From: Dasypus novemcinctus
Lineage: Eukaryota > Chordata > Mammalia > Cingulata > Dasypodidae
NCBI RefSeq assembly: GCF_030445035.2
Contig: NC_080683.1
Span: forward strand, 114,499,225-114,563,224
Length of the DNA: 64,000 bases
Reading direction: 5' to 3'
In this document: positions 22,990-35,729 of the stretch, piece by piece
How the letters are laid out: the number at the start of each line of letters is the position of its first letter
Numbering within the stretch: position 1 is the first letter of the stretch
Notes under the pieces: generated by a model
Seen by the model: the letters and a program-made list of their open reading frames with translations, nothing else
The model's database searches: none
Told to the model about the DNA's origin: nothing
Program-made: the position numbers and the translations under genes

Positions 22990-23575
22990 CTCAACAGACT
23001 CCAGCACCTACAATCTGATTTATTGGACTTACCACACTCAGCTAAGATGGAGTTGAAGAAGGACAACCACCACACCATGGAGTCTAGAGTGATTACAACT
23101 GAAAGTGGGAGGATTGCATCCAGCATCCAGGTGGAATCTGAGCCTCCTCTTGACATAGAGGTGCAATGGACACAACCAATCCAATGTCCACATAGAAGAG
23201 GTGGCCTTGGATTGGGAAAAGTGGACATGGTGGCTGATGGGTATGGGGAAAGGCAGGAAGAGATGAGAGGTGGAGGCGTCTTTGGGACATGGAGCTGCCC
23301 TGGATGGTGCTTCAGAGGCAATCACCAGACATTGTAAATCCTCACAGGGCCCACTGGATGGAATGGGGGAGAGTATGGGCCATGATGTGGACCATTGACC
23401 ATGAGGTGCAGAGGTGCCCAAAGATGTACTTACCAAATGCAATGGATATGTCATGATGATGGGAATGAGTGTTGCTGGGGGGGGAGAGGTGGGATGGGGG
23501 TGGTGGGGTTGAATGGGAACTCATATATATATATTTTTAATGTAATATTATTACAAAGTTAATTAAAAAAAAATT
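22990..23575 (+). mobile_element. L1-type 3' repeat module
   Basis: Shares 'GACAACCACCACACCATGG', 'GTGGAATCTGAGCCTCCTC', 'CCCACTGGATGGAATGGGGG' and 'ATATTTTTAATGTAATATT' with the modules at 33005 and 62215. It ends A-rich. Confidence 0.55.
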
Positions 23576-23689
23576 CTCACCAGTCAGTGTGGGAAATCTC
23601 GTAATTGTGGTGCATTTGGCAGAACAGTCAGAGGCTTGCCTCAGTTGAGAATTCATGCGTATGAAATAAATATTGTAAAATATATCAAT

Positions 23690-25640
23690 AAGTGTTACAT
23701 GACTAAAGAAAATAGAACAAAAAAAATTTTTTTAATTTGCAGTTTACAAGATGAACATGAACATCAGTTGTCTTTCTATATACCAAAAATTAACTGCTAA
23801 AAATATACATTAACAAAGTAAAATAATGCCATTATATTAGCATCTAAATAAAAAAGAATAAATTTAGACAAGAATGTGCAAACGTGTACACTAAAAAAAT
23901 GCGAAACACTCTTAAAGGAAATTTATTAAGTCTTTAATGAATGGAAAGAAATACTGTGTTCATCGATAGGAAGACCTAATATTGTTAAGGTGTCAGTACT
24001 ACCCCAAAAGATCTATGGATTCAATGCAGAACCTATCAACATTTGCAGCATTATTTCAGGAATCAGAAAACCTATTAAATTCATATGCACAGGTTAAAAT
24101 AAATAGGCCTAAATATTCAAAACAATTTTGAAGTAGAAGAATAAAATGGCGCTCTGACTCTTCCTAATTCCAAAACATACTACAAGACATGAACATGAAA
24201 AGAATGTTGTAACGATATAGAGAAAGCCATGTAGTACACCTTGGAATAGAACTGAGTGTCCAGAAATAAGCTCACATGCTTATAAGCTTGCCTGATTTTG
24301 GACAAGGGATCCAAATATATAAAATGGGAAAAGAATCATCCATTTAGGAAATGGCTCAGAGAAAACCAAATGTTCACATGCAAAGAAATAATGTTGGACC
24401 TCTACCTGCTCCACAAACAAAAATGAACTCAAACTGTTTCAAAGACCTAAACTTCAGAGCTAAAATCTGAACACTGTAGAAGGAAATACAGGGAAAATAT
24501 TTCATGGCCTTGGATTTGGCAGTGATTTCCTAGATTAACACTAAAAGTATAAAAACCAAAAAGCAATAATAGATAAAATGGACATCAAGAGAATTAGAAA
24601 AAGAAACCAAAACTTTTATACATCAAAGGACATAATCAGTAAAGTGAACATACAACCTAGAGAATGGTAGAAAACATATTTGATAAGGGTTAAATGTCCA
24701 GAATACCTAAAGTACTCTTGGCATCTGAAAAACCAATTAAAGCATGGGCAAAGGACTTGATAAATATTTCTCCAGTAAAGACATTAAAAGAAGCACATAA
24801 GAAGATGCTCAACCATATTAGGCATTAGGGAAATGCCATTCAATACCACAGTAAGGTACCATGCCATTCTAACTATTATACAACAGCCGTTTTTTGTTGT
24901 TGTTGTTGTTGTTTCAATTGCAGAAAATAATGAATGTTGGCAGAGATGCAGAGAAACTAGAACACTTACACTTCATTGGTAGGGATGTTCTGCCCCTTGA
25001 AAATAGTCGGGTTATTCCCCAGCAAGTTAAGTATAGAATTACCATATGAATGGACATTTCCACATCTAACTATAGACCCTCCACCCAAAAAAACTGAAAG
25101 CTGTGACTTAAGCAGGTATTTATACAATGACTTAGATAGCATCATTCTCAATGGCCTGAGGTAGAAGCAACCTAAGTGACCAAAACAGATGAAAGGATGA
25201 ACAAATGAGAGTTTATATGTGAAATGGAATATTGCACAGGAAGAAAAAAGACAAAGTTGTGATATATTCTACAACATGAATGAAGGTACAGGCATCATTT
25301 GAGAGAAATAAGACAGAAATAAAGGATAAACATACTATGATTTCAAATAGGTAACAACTAGATTAAGTAAATTTAAAGAAGCAGCAAAGAGACTACAGAT
25401 TACCAGCTTTGAGAGTGGGGCTGTAATGGAGAATTATTGCTTCATAGGTACAGAATCTCATTTTTGGTGTGCTGAAAGCAATGCAGTATGGATGCTAATG
25501 ATGATAGGATAGAAGAGTAACAGCTATCATTGGTTAGATCTAGGGTGATATACTGTAGAGTTGAGTTGGAAGAAAACATATTTAATATGAAATATGTTTC
25601 CAGTTTTCAAACAAAGATAGATCTGTAGGATGGGTGGACT
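23690..25640 (+). mobile_element. Old L1 LINE, ORF2 3' portion and 3' UTR
   Basis: Recognisable by ordered L1 ORF2 C-terminal nucleotide motifs: the AAAATATTTCATGGCC region, GGACATCAAGAG, CTTTTATACATCAAAGGACA, GAAAAACCAATTAAAGCATGGG and AAATGGAATATTGCACAGG. The reading frame is full of stops and it is 5'-truncated. A short GTT repeat lies at about 24893-24914. Confidence 0.8.
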
Positions 25641-26876
25641 AAGAGAAATAGAAATATAGATACAGTGCTAGTGCATTATAGTTTGTAAGTGCTTTCTCAC
25701 CCATTATTTCCTCTGCTCCCCTCCTGTTTAAGGAGACAGCACAGCATGAAAATAAAATACTACACCAAGTACTATTTCCCTGAGTTTATTTAAGCAGGTA
25801 ATCATCATAAATCAAGGTAGCTACCAAACTGCCTATACAAAGGTTCTTATGCAAGAAAAAAAGAAGAGGTTATAGAGAATTAATGTGGAAACTTAAAGTG
25901 AATATTAAATGGATATTGTTAAAAAAATAATTTTTTTAGATATCAGTGACCTTGGGTTTGGTGACACTCCTAGTGGGCATAAAGCTTTCGTACATTCCAT
26001 TTATTCTTAGAGGATCTGTTGGTAGCATTTGCTGTATTTATCAATGTCCCCTTTGATCATACTCTCACTAAAGAGCTTGGACTGCAGTTTTCCTGGCCCA
26101 AACATCATCAGTCTGTAGTGTCCAGATTCACTGTAGAGCTCAGCAGTGAGGACAAGGCCTCATAGCCATCATGTCCATCTCCCCATTCCAGGACGTCCAT
26201 GCCTTCTGATGTTTCCATCACAGAGGAATCATTTGCTGGGTAAGCGGCTACAACTCCACATTTAAGAGAGTGACACAACAAAAAGTATCAAGGATGTCAT
26301 AACATTCATTACCAGGAGAATAGAGACAACAAATGGGAGATGATTTGAAGCTGGGGATGAGAAACACAAAATAAATCTCACTGAACAAATTCCAAGGTCG
26401 AGGCATTTCTAGTTCATCCAGAACATTTATTTTATTGCTTAATGTCTTCTACTGACTGTTTCACTCATCCAGATTGGTGTATACAGAAACTTTCATTAAA
26501 CAGCACTAGTGCTCTCCTGATGGTACAACTGTCTAGGGCCCTTCAGATCTAGACACCCCTTCAGGCATGCTGTTGACTCTGCTTGCATGGTTTCAATGGC
26601 TGTGATGCTATCATTACAATTTCCCTCTATAAATATTTTAGATGGCTTGCTCAGTTTGAACAATCCCATGGAAGCAAACATAGATCAAGGTAATTCCATC
26701 CTATACCAGGTCTTGCAAATAGTGAGTTTTCTTCATTAGATTGCAATTTCCAAAATTATGGTATTCATTTATGAGAAAATTACACCAAACTTTAAATATC
26801 TGTGGAGTCTAAGGTTAGGTATTAAATCAGGGACCCAACACTACATCTCCCTAATCTGGAAAACTGAAAGGTCCTA
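25641..26876. other. Unrecognised stretch
   Basis: I see no known repeat. On the minus strand, 26480-25930 has a somewhat coding-like look and an AATAAA near 26003, followed by an A-rich run, but no continuous frame. It could be an old processed pseudogene. Confidence 0.3.
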
Positions 26877-27306
26877 TATTAGTCAAGTTAACTTAGGAAA
26901 ACATAACTGATTGGAGATACCTCTGAATGTTATGAGATTTTATTAAACTGTCTCTTGCAACTGTGGGGATGCAAAGGTCCAGATTCCATAGGACAGATAC
27001 CATGCAGGGTACATGAAGAATTTCAATGAATTCCCCAGGAGAAGATGGCTGGCAGAAGTAAAGATGGAAAAACTCTCTTCTGCCTTCTGAAATTATCACT
27101 TCTCCTTTGATAGCCTTCACTTAATTAGAAAAGATGTCTTTCATTGAAAAAGGCAATCTCCTTAGGTGTTAGGAGATGCAATTGTCCAGAGATGCATTGA
27201 ATTTACTGAGGATTAATGTCACATTAACAATGGTCAGGGCTTCCTCCAGCCAGCCACCGAGCACCATTAAATAGCCAAGGTGACACATGAACCCGACCAT
27301 TACACC
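26877..27306 (-). repeat. ERVL LTR, MLT2-like (3' side)
   Basis: Resembles MLT2-type LTRs read backwards: a TTAGTCA-like start, GTCCAGATTCCATAGG, and the end GACACATGAACCCGACC. It matches the flanks at 32804-33835. Confidence 0.65.
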
Positions 27307-27711
27307 CCACTCTTTGCCAACAAGGAAGACACAGACATCGCCTTAAACAATACTTATCTCTAAATAAAAAACAATAACAGACTTATTCTCTTAATAACAA
27401 TACCCTACTATCCTGTGTACAACCAGAAATGCTCTAAATCGATCCAGAAAAGAGTGGAATTCATTGGGTAATTTTCACTTTAAACTCGATAGTCTGCAAT
27501 TTGGATACTGTAACATGAAACTGATATAAGTTATGTCATATGATAAAGCCACATGTTAGGGAGGAAAACAATGATGTTTGCTTTGTGAACACATACAAAA
27601 TATGTAAGAAGCAAGGAAGAAATACTCATAACCATTACAGTCCTTGGTTTTAAAACTGGTTATGGGGTTATGGGTCATATTTATCACCACCTTCTTCCAC
27701 TGCCTATTTCT

Positions 27712-28090
27712 TTATTTTTTTTGAAGATTTATTTATTAATTTATTTCTCCTCCCTCCCTCCATTCTCTGTGCTCTCTGTGTTCATTCACTGTGTGTTCTT
27801 CTGTGTCTGCTTGCATTCTCCTTAGGCAGCTCCGGGAACCAATACTGGGACATTCTAGAGTGGGAGAGAAGTGATCATTCTCTTGTGCCACATCAGCATC
27901 CTGGTCTGCTGTGTCTCTTATTGTCTGTCCTCTGTGTCTCTTTTTGTTCCATCATCGTGCTGCGTCAGCTCTCTGCATGGGCCAGCACTCCTGCACAGGG
28001 CAGCACTCCTTGCAGAGGGCAGCACTCTCCTTGTGTGGGGCAGCACTCTTGCATGGGCCAATTCACCACACAGGCCAGCTTAGTTCATGG
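27712..28090 (-). mobile_element. Older tRNA-related SINE subfamily
   Basis: Same tail and middle as DAS elements (AGATTTATTTATTAAT…, GTGTGTTCTTCTGTGTC) but with a distinct GGGAGAGAAGTGATCATTC body segment and repeated GGGCAGCACTCC blocks, as in the copy at 46498-46980. The tRNA head end is eroded. Confidence 0.75.
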
Positions 28091-31000
28091 TCCCTTTACA
28101 CTCAGCAAACTCCTCAGCTGGCCGTGATTCCTTGCCTGGTGGGTTGACCAAACTTTCACTCCTGAAGATTCTAAGCCATTGAGCCTTGATTGAGTTGTTG
28201 CCATATTTCCTTGTCTTTATTCATTGATCATGGTAGTTATAAGAGGCACCCTTGGGGATCTCCAGTATCCCAGGCAAACTCTCCTTTGCTTTCCCTGTGA
28301 AACTGCAATGTTATTTGATCAATCACCCCAGCCAGTACAGCAAGTCCATTTTTGCTTATTGCTTCAGAGTCGTGAGGAGCCCAAAGAGGCCTGTGGCAGT
28401 CTTAACTTCCAGTTTCATGGAATCATTGTGTCTCCTGGTGGAAGCAGCCCTCCTTTGGAACTAAGACCTCTAAATCAGCAGAGATTAAGGATGCAGGGAC
28501 AGGAAGCAGAAATCTTTCTACTGGATCACCAGGAATAATAATGAGTGGTGACACATTTTCACCCCTAATTTTCTGAATCTGTCAATACCGATTATGTTAG
28601 AAACAGTACCATAAATTGGACCTGATTTAGAAAACACTTCATGGAGCAAACTCATGTTATAATCCATCGCTAAGGGTTTCGACTGTAATGAGACCCAGAA
28701 GCAGGCCAAAGCTGTTCTCAAAAGAAGAATAGTGATATACAGAAGATGGTTGGGCGTTGCTCCAAAATCTGAAGGGTCTGTGCGGTCAGTCTCTTATAGG
28801 AGCCCACCAAATGCTCCAAACTTCATCTCCAAACTTAAAGCACCATAGGATCTGCTAGAGAATATTGTTGAAGTGGCAAAACAATTTGCACAGCAGCCTG
28901 GACCTGTTGGAAACCTTTCTCTTATTCCTCTCCCCACACAAAATTAGAAAAATTTTGAATCATTCTGTAAATGGGCTGGAGTAGAACACCCAAATGAGAA
29001 TAGGTTTTCTCCAAAATTCAAAGAGGCAAATTAAGTATTGTGTCCATTTTACAGTTATAGGAGAGGTCATATGCAACTGCTTATCCTTTGCCATTGAAGA
29101 AATATCATGACATGACCTACAGTACACGGTGCCTCAAAATTTAACCGAGGTGAAAGAACTTTGGATTTTTGTTGGACTTATCTCTCACACTCTGATATAC
29201 AATAAGTCTAGAGTATTTTCTACCTCATGCTCACTGCAGGAATTCACCGTAATGCCATCAATAGAATGTATAAGTGTGATGTCTTGTGGAAAGGAAAGGC
29301 AATCAAGTGCTTGCACTTCAGACTATTTTAAAACAAAGGCCTGAAGAGCTGGTATAACCCTGAGGTAGGATAGTGAAAGTGTATTGCCGGCTTTGTCAGG
29401 TAAAAGCAAACTATTTCCTTTGATAATTCTTAAAAGATATCAAGAAAAAAGCACATGACAGATCAATAGTGGAATACCAGGTAGGAAGGAGATGTGTTGG
29501 TGTGCTCAAGAATTGATGCCACAACTGGAAACAGAAGCAGCAACTGGAGTCACCCCCTGTTTAGGTTTATGAGAATTCACTGTCATTCTCCAAAATCCAT
29601 CTGTTTTCTGTGCAGGCCACAAAGGAGAGTTGAAAGGGGCTGTGGCAGGACCATTATCCCTGCATCATTCATGTCCTATTGATAGGATTGATCCCTGAAA
29701 GCTTTCCAGGCTGCAGTGTTGCCTTTGGTTTACTCTTTTGCTAGGCAGGGCCAGCTTTCATGGCTTCCTCTTGGCCTTTTATACTATAATAGCCCTCAGT
29801 GCTCAGGTCAGGGAATTCATGAGGGGAATCTGCCAGGTGATGCATATATCTATTCCAATTATGCATTGTGGAACAGGGGGAAAAGCACTGAATGTGTTTG
29901 GTGACTCACTTCATCCATTGTGAGACTTTACCTGAGATAAAATTCCATTGGTCACTTGACCTCCATAAGTCCCTACACTGACTAGTGGACCACAGTGAAA
30001 CTTTAGGTCTCCCGATCCAACTCTGATCCAAATGTCTGGCCATTTGCTTTTCCCCAATGCACAATCACACTGGCTGTATGTAGAACACAATGGGGAATAC
30101 TGGTAAGATTAATAAGGTAAACTTTGGTAGTGTAGCAGGGTCCTTCCACAATGGATTCCAGCCTTCCTTACATTCAGGGGGTACTGAGTGTAAACTGTCA
30201 TAGTTATGGGCATGGATTGAGGGACCATGACTCTGTTTTTGTGATTCAAGTTATACTTTTATTTACTTGTTGTAAAACACTTCTGCTTGAATGAATCAGT
30301 AAAAATTTACTAAATTGAATATCTATTTGTCTTGTAGGTATCACATGATCAATGAGACAATGCTAGAGATTTCTGCAAGTCAGACTATCCTGATTCCTGC
30401 TTTGACACCTGTTCATTAATGCAGCTAGGCCCTATGGTGTTTCCTGATTAAGTACCACCACTTGTTTCCTGTCTACTTGGAATCTGATAATCCCCATTGT
30501 ATTTTAGGATCCAAGTACTATGGTAGGGGTCCCAAAATAATATCTCTCCCATGGAGAAAAGTGACCAAAGAGTCCTTCAGAGATGGTAACTTTGCATTGC
30601 ATTGACAAGTTTATTCCTCACAAACCTGGTGAAAGACAGGTCCTTTGGATATTCCTGCATGTGAGAGGAATTTTTTCCTGATAAACCACTCTAGCACTCC
30701 AGTCTATCTAAGCCTTTGGACTCTTAATCTGCTTTATACCAGGGCATTCCCAGCATAAAACTTCAGATAACATAGGCCATCTTTTGGTCTAGACTTCTGC
30801 CAAGTATTAGGGCCCTATCTAACAGTCAAGCTATAACATTGAATACATAATCTTTGCTTTAGTGGACCCATATTAATAACTTTAGCATGATACAACTTTA
30901 TTCTTTCCACCATTATCTCACATCCTTAGTCATCATACCCCCATAGACTCCCATGATTTGTCTATATAAATTAGAAAAGTCATGCAATTCTTTTGGAGTG

Positions 31001-31749
31001 TAGCCCATCTCCTCATGGGTCATACTTGGCATTCATCTTTTGGGGCTTTGGGGGCTGCAGTCTAGTCATCAGTCTGGAAGAAAAATGGGTGGTGGGGATG
31101 GGATATGAGAGAAATTAGCAGTGTCTTGAAAGCCAATTGACTCAGAGCATTCCATACAGTTTCATTTGGTGAAACACGGTTAAACTCCAGTTGGACTGTG
31201 AGGGCTGCTTCCTCAGGGGAGGCACTTACTGGTTTATAAGGCACAGCAGGATTAATCTCAGCCAAGGAAGGCAGGAGAGCTCTTTCCTCCAGGCAGAATA
31301 GAGATTGGGTAACCATTGCAAGTTGATCTGGCAAAGAAGACCTAGCAGAATCCAGGGTTTCAATGCCTCTACTGTCAGTATTATGAGTCCCTATGTCCCC
31401 ACTCCATTATCAGGATCTAATTCCTTTCACATCAATGATCTCACTTTAACAGCAGACATCCTGCAAGTTTGGGAATTTAATTTATGTTGAATTCAGCCAC
31501 TCACTCAATGAGACATTGGATCTCTTTTACAGAACTCTCAAGTTTGCAGCTACTAGCAATAAGCCATCTAGGGCACATATAAATCTTTCATGACAACCAT
31601 GTAGTGCTTGAGCTGGGAGTTTGAAGACTTGTGTTCAGGACTTTTTTTTTTAACTGAATCCAGCATTTTTAGGAACAACCATATAATAAAATGTATTTAT
31701 CAATGCCACAAATCTGGGAAGGTATCAAACTATCACCCAAAGTCTAGCC

Positions 31750-32167
31750 TTTTTTTTAAAGATTTATTTTATTTATTTATTCCCCCTTCCCCTCTCCCCC
31801 CGCCCCATTGTCTGCTTTCTTGTATCCATTCACTGTGTGTTCTTCTGTGTCCACTTGCATTCTTGGCAGCACCAGGAATCTGTGTTTCTTTTTGTTGCAT
31901 CATCTTGCTGTGTCAGCTATCTGTATGTGCAGCACCATTCCTGAGTGGGCTGCACTTTTTTTGCATGGGGCAGATCTCCTTGTGGAGTGCAGTCCTTGAG
32001 CATGGGGCTCCCCTACATGGGGGACACCACTGCATGGCATAGCACTCCTTGCGTGCAGGCACTGTGATGGGCCAGCTCATCACATGGGCCAGGAGGCCCT
32101 GGATTCGAACCCTGGACCTCCTATATGGTAGGCAGATGCTCTATCAGTTGGGCCACATCTGCTTCCC
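31750..32167 (-). mobile_element. DAS-type SINE
   Basis: Reverse copy with a T-rich start, a CCCCATTGTCTGC body and a head ending CCACATCTGCTTCCC. It lies inside the ERVL internal region. More diverged than the copy at 32314. Confidence 0.88.
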
Positions 32168-32313
32168 AAGAGCCTAGGCTCTCATAATCACTTGAGTAGC
32201 AATATCCACTGGTTATATTTTGCATGTTTCATTGCTAATTCATGCTTGGGCTACCAATGCACAGTTGATCATTGTTAATAGAGTCATTATGGTGTTTCAA
32301 TTTAATCATTTTA

Positions 32314-32703
32314 TTTTATTTTTTTTTAAAGATTTATTTATTTATTTAATTCCCCCCCCCCCCCCCTCCCCTGGTTGTCTGTTCTTGGTGTCTATTTGCT
32401 TGCGTCTTGTTTCTTTGTCCGCTTCTGTTGTCGTCAGCGGCACGGGAAGTGTGGGCAGCGCCATTCCTGGGCAGGCTGCTCTTTCTTTTCACGCTGGGCG
32501 GCTTTCCTCACGGGCGCACTCCTTGCGCGTGGGGCTCCCTCACGCGGGGGACACCCTTGCATGGCGCGGCACGCGGCACTCCTTGCGCGCATCAGCGCTG
32601 CGCATGGCCAGCTCCACACGGGTCAAGGAGGCCCGGGGTTTGAGCCGCGGACCTCCCATATGGTAGACGGACGCCCTAACCACTGGGCCAAAGTCCGTTT
32701 TCC
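32314..32703 (-). mobile_element. Young DAS SINE with 17-bp target-site duplication
   Basis: GC-rich, little-diverged copy. Exact direct repeats TCAATTTAATCATTTTA flank it at 32297-32313 and 32704-32720. Confidence 0.95.
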
Positions 32704-32803
32704 TCAATTTAATCATTTTAGAAAACAAATTCCAAAACTCTAGTACCAACTCAGAAAATTTCCTTAATATTATGCTTCTGAAGAACCATTGTCAGCACCA
32801 AAT

Positions 32804-33835
32804 TCTGTATTATTAAAGTTCTCCAGAGATCTATGGGATATGTATCTGTGTGTGTAAATATTAAGAGGTTGTTTTTTCAATAGGAATTGGTTCATGGAAC
32901 TGGGGATTAGCAGGTCCAAATTCCATAGGGCAGGCCACAAGTTGGAAACTCCAATGAAGATGAGGATGAATTTCCCAGGAGAAGCTGGCTCTCTGGAGTA
33001 GAAATAGGAGGGAGGTGAAGGTCAACCACCACACCAGGGAGCCAAGAGTGCCTACAATTTCAAGCAGGAGAATTGCATCCATCATCCATGTGGAATCTAA
33101 GCCTCTTCTTGATATAGAGGTTGAGTGGACATAACCATCCCAGGGTCCACAGGCTGGAGGAATAGAGGATGGATTAGAGTGGACTTACTGGTATTCTACT
33201 GTGGAACTATTGTGATTAGTAATGGAAGAAATTTTAGCATTGATGTGGAGAAAGTGGCCACAGTAGCTGCTGAGGGTAGGGAGAGGGAAGAAGAGATATG
33301 ATATGGGGGCATTTTCAGGACTTGGAGTTGTCCTGGGTGGTACTGCAGGGACAGATGCTGGACATTTTATGTCCTGCCATGGCCCACTGGATGGCCTGGG
33401 AGAGAGTGTAAACTACAATATAAACCACTATCCATGTGGTGCAGCAGTGCTCCAAAATGTATTCACCAAATGCAATGAATGTGCCATGATGATGAAAGAG
33501 GTTGTTGATGTGGGAGGAGTGGGGTGAGGGGGGTGGGGACTATATGGGGACCTGATATTTTTTTAATGTAACATTTTTTTAAAAATAAAGAAGGAAAAGA
33601 AAAAGAAATTTTTCATTCTCACTGCTGACCTCATCAGTTCTTCTTTTAAGGCCTTCAAGAAATTGGATGAGGAGACTTCTCTCATTGCTGAAGGCAAGCT
33701 CGTTTGTTGATTGTAGATATAATCAACCATAGATGCAATCAACTGATTAGTAATTCAAAATCATGAAATATTCCTATAGTAACAATCAAGCCAGTAATTG
33801 CTGGATCAAACAACTGGACACCATCACCTGTACAA
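32804..33835 (-). repeat. ERVL LTR, MLT2-like (5' side), interrupted
   Basis: The two LTR halves, about 32804-33004 and 33601-33835, are separated by an L1-type 3' module. They share GTCCAAATTCCATAGGGCAG and ACCATCACCTG-type sequence with the partner LTR at 26877-27306. Confidence 0.6.
33005..33600 (+). mobile_element. L1-type 3' module inserted in ERVL LTR
   Basis: Shares GCATTGATGTGGAGAAAGTGG, GAGTTGTCCTGGGTGG, GAGGTTGTTGATGTGGGAGG and TTTTTTTAATGTAACATTT with the copies at 10330, 62370 and, reversed, 37700. It ends in an A-rich tail. Confidence 0.6.
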
Positions 33836-34075
33836 CTTGATATATGAATGTAATCATCATATTGATTCATTATCGTGCACAGGGTCAGCTGCTTGCCTAT
33901 TCTGTGAGGGAAGGCTGGTAGTTCATGCCTTAGCTTTGCCCCCACCTCTTCTTCCTCCAAGCTTCTCAGCTGATTGAAAGCACAGTCCAGGCTTGTAACT
34001 TTTTCCCTTCTGTTGTGTAATTTTAAGACAGTTTTCTGTGATTTGTTTATGGCTTGGCATTAAAAAAAAGAAAAC

Positions 34076-34680
34076 TGTGACAGATTGAAGCTTTGTGTGA
34101 ATCCCAGAAAAGTTCATGTTCTTAGAGCTCATCCATTCTTATGGATTCATTTGGGGGGTGGGGGAGGGTGGCGGCTTTCATTGTTTTGCTTTAGTGAGGT
34201 GTGAACCACAATAGGTCTTGGTTCTCTCACCAGAGTATTTTATCAATGGAGGACTGAAAACCAAGGTACATACTAAGAAAACTGGCAGACACAGCGAAAC
34301 CTGGAGACGGTGGAATCAGCAGAGCACAGAGGCATGGAAAAGCCCCTGAGAGGCTGAAAGAAATGAAGATGGAAAGAGGAGGGAGAGACAAGCCTGATCA
34401 CCCACAGTTGAGCTCCAGAGACTGGCAGAACCGTCATTATACCCTGACACGTGCTTAATCACCCACAGCTGAGTTCAGGGAGATAGCGAGCTGCCTCACC
34501 ATGTACCGGGAGTCCTGGATCACCAGCAGCAGAACATTGTTGAGACAGTGTCTCTTACGATGCCTTGGTTTGGACATTTTCACAGCCCCAGAACTGTCAG
34601 TTTTAACTTAATAAATTCCCATTATAAAAGCCAATCCATGTCTGCTATTTTCCATTGGCAGTCTTTAGCAAACTGAGACA
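34076..34680 (+). repeat. Solo LTR, MaLR-like
   Basis: Begins TGTGACAGATTGAAG and ends TTAGCAAACTGAGACA, with AATAAATTCCCATTATAAAAGCC near the 3' end as the expected poly(A) region. Related copies lie at 44969-45784 and 58519-59110. No internal region. Old. Confidence 0.55.
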
Positions 34681-34704
34681 AAAAAAACAGTAAGAGGAAT
34701 TGTT

Positions 34705-35240
34705 AAAGAAAGACAGCCAGAGGATAATCTAGGGACTGGATAATATAGTGATTTGGTGACAGATAAAGATTATGGCTAATAATAAATAAGATAAATGTGC
34801 CTAGGCAGCATTTTTTTTTCTTTACAAATGAATTCTTTTTAATATATATTAAAGCCTAAATCCATCCAAAGTATAAAATCAATGGTATTTGGTGTAATCA
34901 TGTATTTGTGCATTGATCACTCCAGTCATTCTTAGAGCACTTTCATTATTCCAATAATAATAATAAAAATAAACAAAAAACAAAACTCATCACCTCTCAA
35001 TCTCTCTATGCTACCCGTCATTCATAGCTGTTATTCTTTTTCCTTCTCTCTAGTATATTTGTATTTTTATTTTGTCATATATTTAATATCACCCATATTC
35101 ATGTTTTACATGAGGTTTTACTATCTTATACAGTCCCATATTACAGTTCTTAGCTTTCCTTCTAATAATATGTATGACCTTAGACATTTATCTTATTTAT
35201 TTTTAAAAACAAACCCAATTGTTTCTCCGGTATTCCAAAA
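34705..35240. mobile_element. L1 3' UTR fragments
   Basis: 34705-34805 matches the 3' UTR segment at about 12060-12160 (plus strand). 34815-35240 starts T-rich and looks like a reversed LINE 3' end. Boundaries are approximate. Confidence 0.4.
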
Positions 35241-35279
35241 GATGAATAAATGAACACTGATTGGTTAAAGGACATGATC

Positions 35280-35661
35280 GGGAAACGGACTTTGGCCCAG
35301 TGGTTAGGGCGTCCGTCTACCACATGGGAGGTCCGCGGTTCAAACCCCGGGCCTCCTTGACCCGTGTGGAGCTGGCCATGCGCAGTGCTGATGCGTGCAA
35401 GGAGTGCCGTGCCACGCAAGGGTGTCCCCCGCGTGAGGGAGCCCCACGCGCAAGGAGTGCGCCCGTGAGGAAAGCCGCCCAGCGTGAAAAGAAAGAGCAG
35501 CCTGCCCAGAAATGGCGCTGCCCACACTTCCCGTGCCGCTGACGACAACAGAAGCGGACAAAGAAACAAGACGCAGCAAATAGACACCAAGAACAGACAA
35601 CCAGGGGAGGGGGGGAAATTAAATAAATAAATAAATAAATCTTTAAAAAAAAAAAAAAAAA
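35280..35661 (+). mobile_element. Young DAS SINE, full length
   Basis: Intact head (GGGAAACGGACTTTGGCCCAG, B-box GGTTCAAACCC), GC-rich body and a long A tail. Target-site duplication AAAGGACATGATC at 35267-35279 and 35662-35674. Confidence 0.95.
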
Positions 35662-35729
35662 AAAGGACATGATCAAGTTATCTTTGTTAATGAAGAAAAG
35701 AGCTTTATCATATTCACATCTCATGGAAA

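Larger units (their letters stand above)
26877..33835 (-). mobile_element. ERVL endogenous retrovirus fossil, two LTRs and internal region
   Basis: Reverse-oriented element with MLT2-like terminal repeats at 26877-27306 (3' side) and 32804-33835 (5' side), and an internal region between them. The part around 29.1-29.3 kb is clearly related to the ERVL reverse-transcriptase palm region. The internal part also holds an old SINE (27712-28090) and two DAS SINEs (31750-32167 and 32314-32703). The 5'-side LTR is split by an L1-type piece (about 33005-33600). It is thoroughly broken, with many disruptions and no intact frame. LTR divergence suggests an ancient insertion, likely early in placental mammals. 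Confidence 0.75.

Noticed and set aside
23590-23680. Zinc-finger-like phrase (QCGKSRNCGAF … LRIHAYE)
   Set aside because: A single weak match lacking the first Cys and the final His, with no neighbouring fingers. At most a tiny remnant.
24893-24914. GTT repeat as a possible regulatory element
   Set aside because: A simple microsatellite within an old L1; nothing further supports a function.
32220-32749. Several 60-150 codon open frames (Cys/Leu/Ala-rich, ending RGPPMW-like), also seen at 166-459, 9634-10113, 19767-20183, 35180-35724, 40418-40901, 50397-50777 and 54904-55554
   Set aside because: They recur as near-identical peptides because they are translations of DAS SINE copies, not genes.
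35280-35352. tRNA-like A-box/B-box sequence (TGGCCCAGTGGTTAGGGCG … GGTTCAAACCC)
   Set aside because: It is the head of a SINE with body, A tail and target-site duplication, as in the other copies; not a tRNA gene.
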